In this document: positions 60,510-64,000 of the stretch, piece by piece
How positions within the stretch are numbered: the first letter of the stretch is position 1
How the letters are laid out: the number at the start of each line of letters is the position of its first letter
Assembly (NCBI GenBank): GCA_030248295.1
Contig: JASANH010001085.1
Location: forward strand, 124,001 to 188,000
Direction: 5' to 3'
DNA from: Mesodorylaimus sp. YZB2_4
Taxonomy: Eukaryota; Nematoda; Enoplea; Dorylaimida; Dorylaimidae
Length of the DNA stretch: 64,000 bases
The notes under the pieces: generated by a model
Databases searched by the model: none
Told to the model about the DNA's origin: nothing
Seen by the model: only the letters and a program-made list of their open reading frames with translations
Translations under genes and position numbers: made by a program

Positions 60510-61960
60510 CGTGAATGATCAAAGAGGCGGTTGGAATCGGTGGTCTGTATGGAAGCGCTAAGACCCGGGATCTTCTATCGAATGATTCAGAACTCAGCGC
60601 TTTGATTCGCTGAGCTCAATGTTATTGCATTGGATAAAAACACCGATCGGAAAACTTGAGTCGTGTAAAAGCTTTACACTAAAAAAGCGCGACCAAAGAG
60701 GAGAATCGTCTGAGCGACCTGCCACATTCCGAGCGCACAGGAGGTATACAAGAGAGCGAACCATCGACGCCGGTTCGTTAAGTCGAGGGTCGCGACTGGC
60801 GAACGAGGCACTCGAGAAACCAGGCTGCTCAAGTCGTTGAAATCGGGTTACACCATCATGCTTTTTGTTTGATTAGCACGTGTACGACGATGATCCGCCG
60901 TCAGCACGTCGCCGAAAAGGTACGGTACTCGTCGATGAGTGATCGCGTGCACCCAGGTGCCAGCTTGAAATAAACTGACCGACGACTCCGATGTTTCCAG
61001 TTACTTTGTCTTGTTTCCGATTTTATTTCTAATATTTTCGAGTACTGCGATGACGCAAGTTTGGGAGAGGTGTCGGTGAACAATGATGAAATAGATCGTG
61101 TCTAGGGATTGGCATGAGTCATATAATCAGAAGTGGATGTGAAGTGAGCATCAATGTTAGGAAAACTGACACCAACCAGTCGTGGGGGTGGAAAAAGTGA
61201 ATGATTCACGAAAGTTTGTGATCCTTCAAAACCTTGAAATATGCACTCAGACTGCAAACCACAAGCAAATAATCGCACTAATCACACAATCATATGTTGA
61301 GGGTGTTCAGAAAAAATCTCCAAACCCTAAGAGAAGAAAATTATTAGACCTTATAGAGAAAAGCTTTTGATTTTTTAGATCTTGACGCTATTAGATATCA
61401 TTAATTACTATCACTATTACATGTTATCGAGCCATAAAAACATTCATTGAGCGATTAAATGGGGTGGCTCCTTTGCCTAGAGACATTGCTATTCTTCTCA
61501 GACTGATTCTATTCGATGCTGTGGTGGCTGACCTTGTGTGTGTGTGTGTGTTTTAAAATTTTTGTTGGCCAGAGCTTGTTTTTGCCTCTAGCCGGTCGAC
61601 AGTCAAACCTTATAAGCTAGGCTGTGGGGGAAGGGGGCGCCACAATTGCAGCGTCCCTCTGCGTGGCTTCACTAGGAGCACCAAGTACACCAGGCATCTG
61701 GATAGCTTCTTTGGAAGATGGCGGGTGGGCACGCATGAACTCTGTCGGTGGTCGACAGCTGAGACTGTCTCCTCGTTTGGCTTCCGCCTCTCCGTTTACA
61801 GCACCTCGACGGTCACCCACGGCCTGGCGTGCAAGGTCAGCGAGAGTTTATGGTTCGCAAACCGACCTACATCACTGGGGATCGAACCCCGGGACGAGTC
61901 CGGCCACTCGCTATCAAGCAGTACAGTACGGAGAGACGAATCTGCATTACCTGCATTACC

Positions 61961-62044
61961 AGGGTCGTGGCCTAGCGGGTTAAGGCGTCTATCTCTCACG
62001 CTATGTGCGCACTTAGGGGGGGAGGGTTCGACTTCCGCCTTGGT
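61961..62044 (+). other. tRNA-like sequence of the Leu/Ser shape
   Basis: It has a D-arm-like TGGCCTAGCGGGTTAAGGCG and a box B GGTTCGACTTCC, separated by about 45 nt as in tRNAs with a long variable arm. The anticodon stem is not complementary. It shares GCGGGTTA, TCACGC and GTTCGACT with the minus-strand sequence at 50287-50359, so both may belong to one tRNA-derived family. Confidence 0.45.
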
Positions 62045-62894
62045 CAAAAACGATTGTCAAATATGTGTTCCTTAGCCCCCGAGTGCGTTTGGCTATGGAT
62101 AAAGCGACTTGACGTGGCACCTCGGCCATCTTACTAATGAAAGCTTGATGTTGATCTGCCGCAAAGAGACGAAGTCTTACGGGGCCAGATCAAAGACAAG
62201 TTGAGGGCTCCGCAGTCCAGCCTGGAAAGTGGGCATGATGTCACTGTCAGATGCACCTTGTTTAGTTGGGCTGGGAGTATACTTTAGTGCGATGTGACAT
62301 TTTTAAAAGTGAACTAGCAATGTAAAAAAGTGCCGGTACGTCGCTTTGGGCTATATTATATTTCCCATTCACTAAATATGATTTTTCTCCATCTGGAAAA
62401 TAACGCAGTTAACAGTTCCATTTTCATGATGCAGCCCTGAAACATTTTGTGTTAATTCTCTTTTTGTAACTCACAAAACGCTAGCTGCGTTTTTGGGCCC
62501 CTAAAACGCTTCCGTTCTATGTGCCTTCTGTGTAATTTCCCAGCCAGAAAGTGTTTAGTGTTATTTTAGCCTTGTTCGCCGACTCTTCCACCCCCTGTCA
62601 TCGAATACGCATTGCAGATCCATCAAGTCTTTTGTACACAAGCACGGTCGCTTTTACCTGAAACATTTATGCCTCTTCAAAACTTTTACGCCTCTGCTGA
62701 ATGCATCTATTATTAGTTACAGTATCACAACAACCCTGACTTCTCGTCATGGACGTTTATTGGAAATGTTTGTCTTATTTTTGAAACCAAAATAGGTGAA
62801 ACACACGCCTAGACGAGTTTCTGCGCCCCCAGGTAAAACGGCGCGTGAGAATGGCACTACATGAAATCAACATCGCATAAGTGTTTGCATTTCC

Positions 62895-62902
62895 TTTATA
62901 AG
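62895..62902 (+). promoter_or_regulatory. Candidate TATA box of the DEG/ENaC gene
   Basis: The word tttataag lies about 60 bp upstream of the ATG, a spacing similar to other genes in this window. Confidence 0.4.
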
Positions 62903-62957
62903 ACCGACAGCGGATGGCCTTCAGTCCCTTCTGCAGAGTGTGGACACGGTGTCGGAC

Positions 62958-64000
62958 ATGGCGGAAAATCCGGGTAAACGGAAAATCTCCAAATATTTGT
63001 CTGGACTTAAATCCACTTGTATTATCAAGTCGCCAGGACGATTGCCCTTGTTATTATGGACCACTGGATTCCTGGTCATGCTCGTTATGACGACAAGAGA
63101 CTTTATTCCATTACTCTATGAGTATGAAAATAATAATTTTGCGACACAAATCGATATTAAAACTGAGCCTGTTACTTCACCCAATATAACAATTTGTTTA
63201 CCTTATTACAGCACTTTTTTCTGGTCCATGTTGGCCGAAGTTCGATCCTTGTCACCAGAATATCTGAATGGCTCAAAATCAATGTTTGACAAATGTCGTA
63301 TTTGTGATTTGATGAAAAATAATTCATGGGATTTCTGGAATGAGATTGATATTTCTTCGGATAATGCAATTTTTCAATATTTTACTGATCGATTGCTTAA
63401 TGATGATCTTAATATTACAGTGAATGGAACAAATTTTGAGTGGTTGCAACCAATTATTGACCCACTTTGGTATTATTTTCGCATAGTTTATGAAAAAGAT
63501 TTATTAGTTTTGACATCTGGTGGGACTCAGGATATTGGATATTTGGAATCACATTTCGGCCTTTTCTTCCCGAATGAAATCATGGATAAATTGCACGAAT
63601 ATTTACTCAAAACTGTTCTGGCCACAGTAGATGGTGGATGTAAAATGAAGGGCGCCAATGATACGAAAAAAATGACAAATATGCAATCCATTATTAGCAT
63701 GTCGTCTTTCGCCATTTTGGGCGAAAAGTTTTGTTTTTCAATTCCTGAAATTTTGAAAGATCAAAATATCGAGTGTTCATTTCACGATCGATTATATGGA
63801 TGGCATCAATTTGGGGGACGGAGTTTTGAAATTTATCCCTCGACTGCTATGCTCTATTCGCCAGTTTCTCGAACGGATGCTGTTTATGCGACGAATCAAA
63901 GTCGGTGGGCGGGTGCTGAAAATGTGCATGCTATTTATAACATCGATACGAGATTAATCACTCAGAAATCAGTCGATTCATGCTCGGATGCGACTTCAAC
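62958..64000 (+). CDS. DEG/ENaC-family ion channel, N-terminal part (cut by window end)
   Basis: A single open exon of 347 codons runs from ATG 62958 off the window. The N-terminus SKYLSGLKSTCIIKSPGR resembles the cytoplasmic start of DEG/ENaC subunits. A first membrane segment (LPLLLWTTGFLVMLVM) follows, then the conserved extracellular PNITICLPY, equivalent to the family's FPAVTICN. The large extracellular domain continues with several Cys and N-glycosylation motifs (NGS, NNS, NIT, NGT). Such subunits form trimeric, amiloride-type sodium channels gated by protons, peptides or force. The second membrane segment lies beyond the window, so subfamily and ligand cannot be told. Few or no introns in 1 kb is unusual for a gene of this type here. 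Confidence 0.85.
   Translation, partial: MAENPGKRKISKYLSGLKSTCIIKSPGRLPLLLWTTGFLVMLVMTTRDFIPLLYEYENNNFATQIDIKTEPVTSPNITICLPYYSTFFWSMLAEVRSLSPEYLNGSKSMFDKCRICDLMKNNSWDFWNEIDISSDNAIFQYFTDRLLNDDLNITVNGTNFEWLQPIIDPLWYYFRIVYEKDLLVLTSGGTQDIGYLESHFGLFFPNEIMDKLHEYLLKTVLATVDGGCKMKGANDTKKMTNMQSIISMSSFAILGEKFCFSIPEILKDQNIECSFHDRLYGWHQFGGRSFEIYPSTAMLYSPVSRTDAVYATNQSRWAGAENVHAIYNIDTRLITQKSVDSCSDATS

Larger units (their letters stand above)
60510..62957. other. Spacer between divergent channel genes
   Basis: No gene is supported. It contains a tRNA-like sequence at 61961-62044, a shorter box-B-like sequence on the minus strand near 61878-61917 and a (TG)n run at about 61535. Confidence 0.5.

Noticed and set aside
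1..64000. CRISPR arrays, bacterial operons or phage genes
   Set aside because: Introns, TATA boxes and animal gene families show eukaryotic nuclear DNA; the only regular array (7640-8738) has no unique spacers.

Overview
The window is eukaryotic nuclear DNA from an invertebrate animal. Its genes have short spliced introns (about 50-100 bp, GT-AG, acceptors often TTTTCAG or TTTTAG), there are TATA boxes close to start codons, and one intact tRNA-Asn gene. The families present are a TWK-type two-pore K+ channel, M13 (neprilysin-like) peptidases, a DEG/ENaC channel and Ariadne-type RBR ubiquitin ligases. This mix fits a nematode or a close ecdysozoan relative best, but that is inference. No strong trans-splicing or taxon-specific mark was seen.

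Layout. 1-4.6 kb is gene-poor and carries one copy of a 42-bp-unit repeat element. 4.6-16.3 kb holds an array, all on the + strand, of an unrecognised secreted protein family. Four copies have all four exons or most of them, with identical intron phases (1, 2, 1). Two more loci are exon-1 remnants. A 36-bp minisatellite, a segmental duplication and a poly-T/poly-C stretch (possibly an assembly fault) interrupt the array. 17.1 kb has the tRNA. 17.9-39.6 kb is an RBR ligase cluster. Two six-exon paralogs lie in opposite orientation at its ends (gene A on minus, gene B on plus). Between them sit two short minus-strand derivatives (C, and the broken D) that keep the N-terminal region joined to a decayed final zinc module. 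A 5'-truncated LINE sits inside another repeat at 25.6-27.3 kb.

40-44 kb carries two tandem copies of a gene for a tiny six-cysteine secreted peptide, with matching TATA boxes and 5'UTR introns. 44.7-46 kb holds a foldback-like element, a GATC-rich tract and a perfect hairpin. 46.6-53.8 kb holds two tandem M13 peptidase genes; the first has a frameshifted leader. 55.2-60.5 kb is a minus-strand K2P channel gene whose roughly 700-residue cytoplasmic tail contains 32 Gln-Thr dipeptides in a loose 25-residue repeat. 62.96 kb to the end is the first part of a DEG/ENaC channel.

The main theme is local duplication and decay. Almost every gene has a nearby paralog, and the copies range from intact to degenerate. 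The strongest candidates for something undescribed are the multivalent QT tail on the potassium channel, the secreted four-exon family, and the N-terminal/dead-Rcat fusion derived from an RBR ligase.
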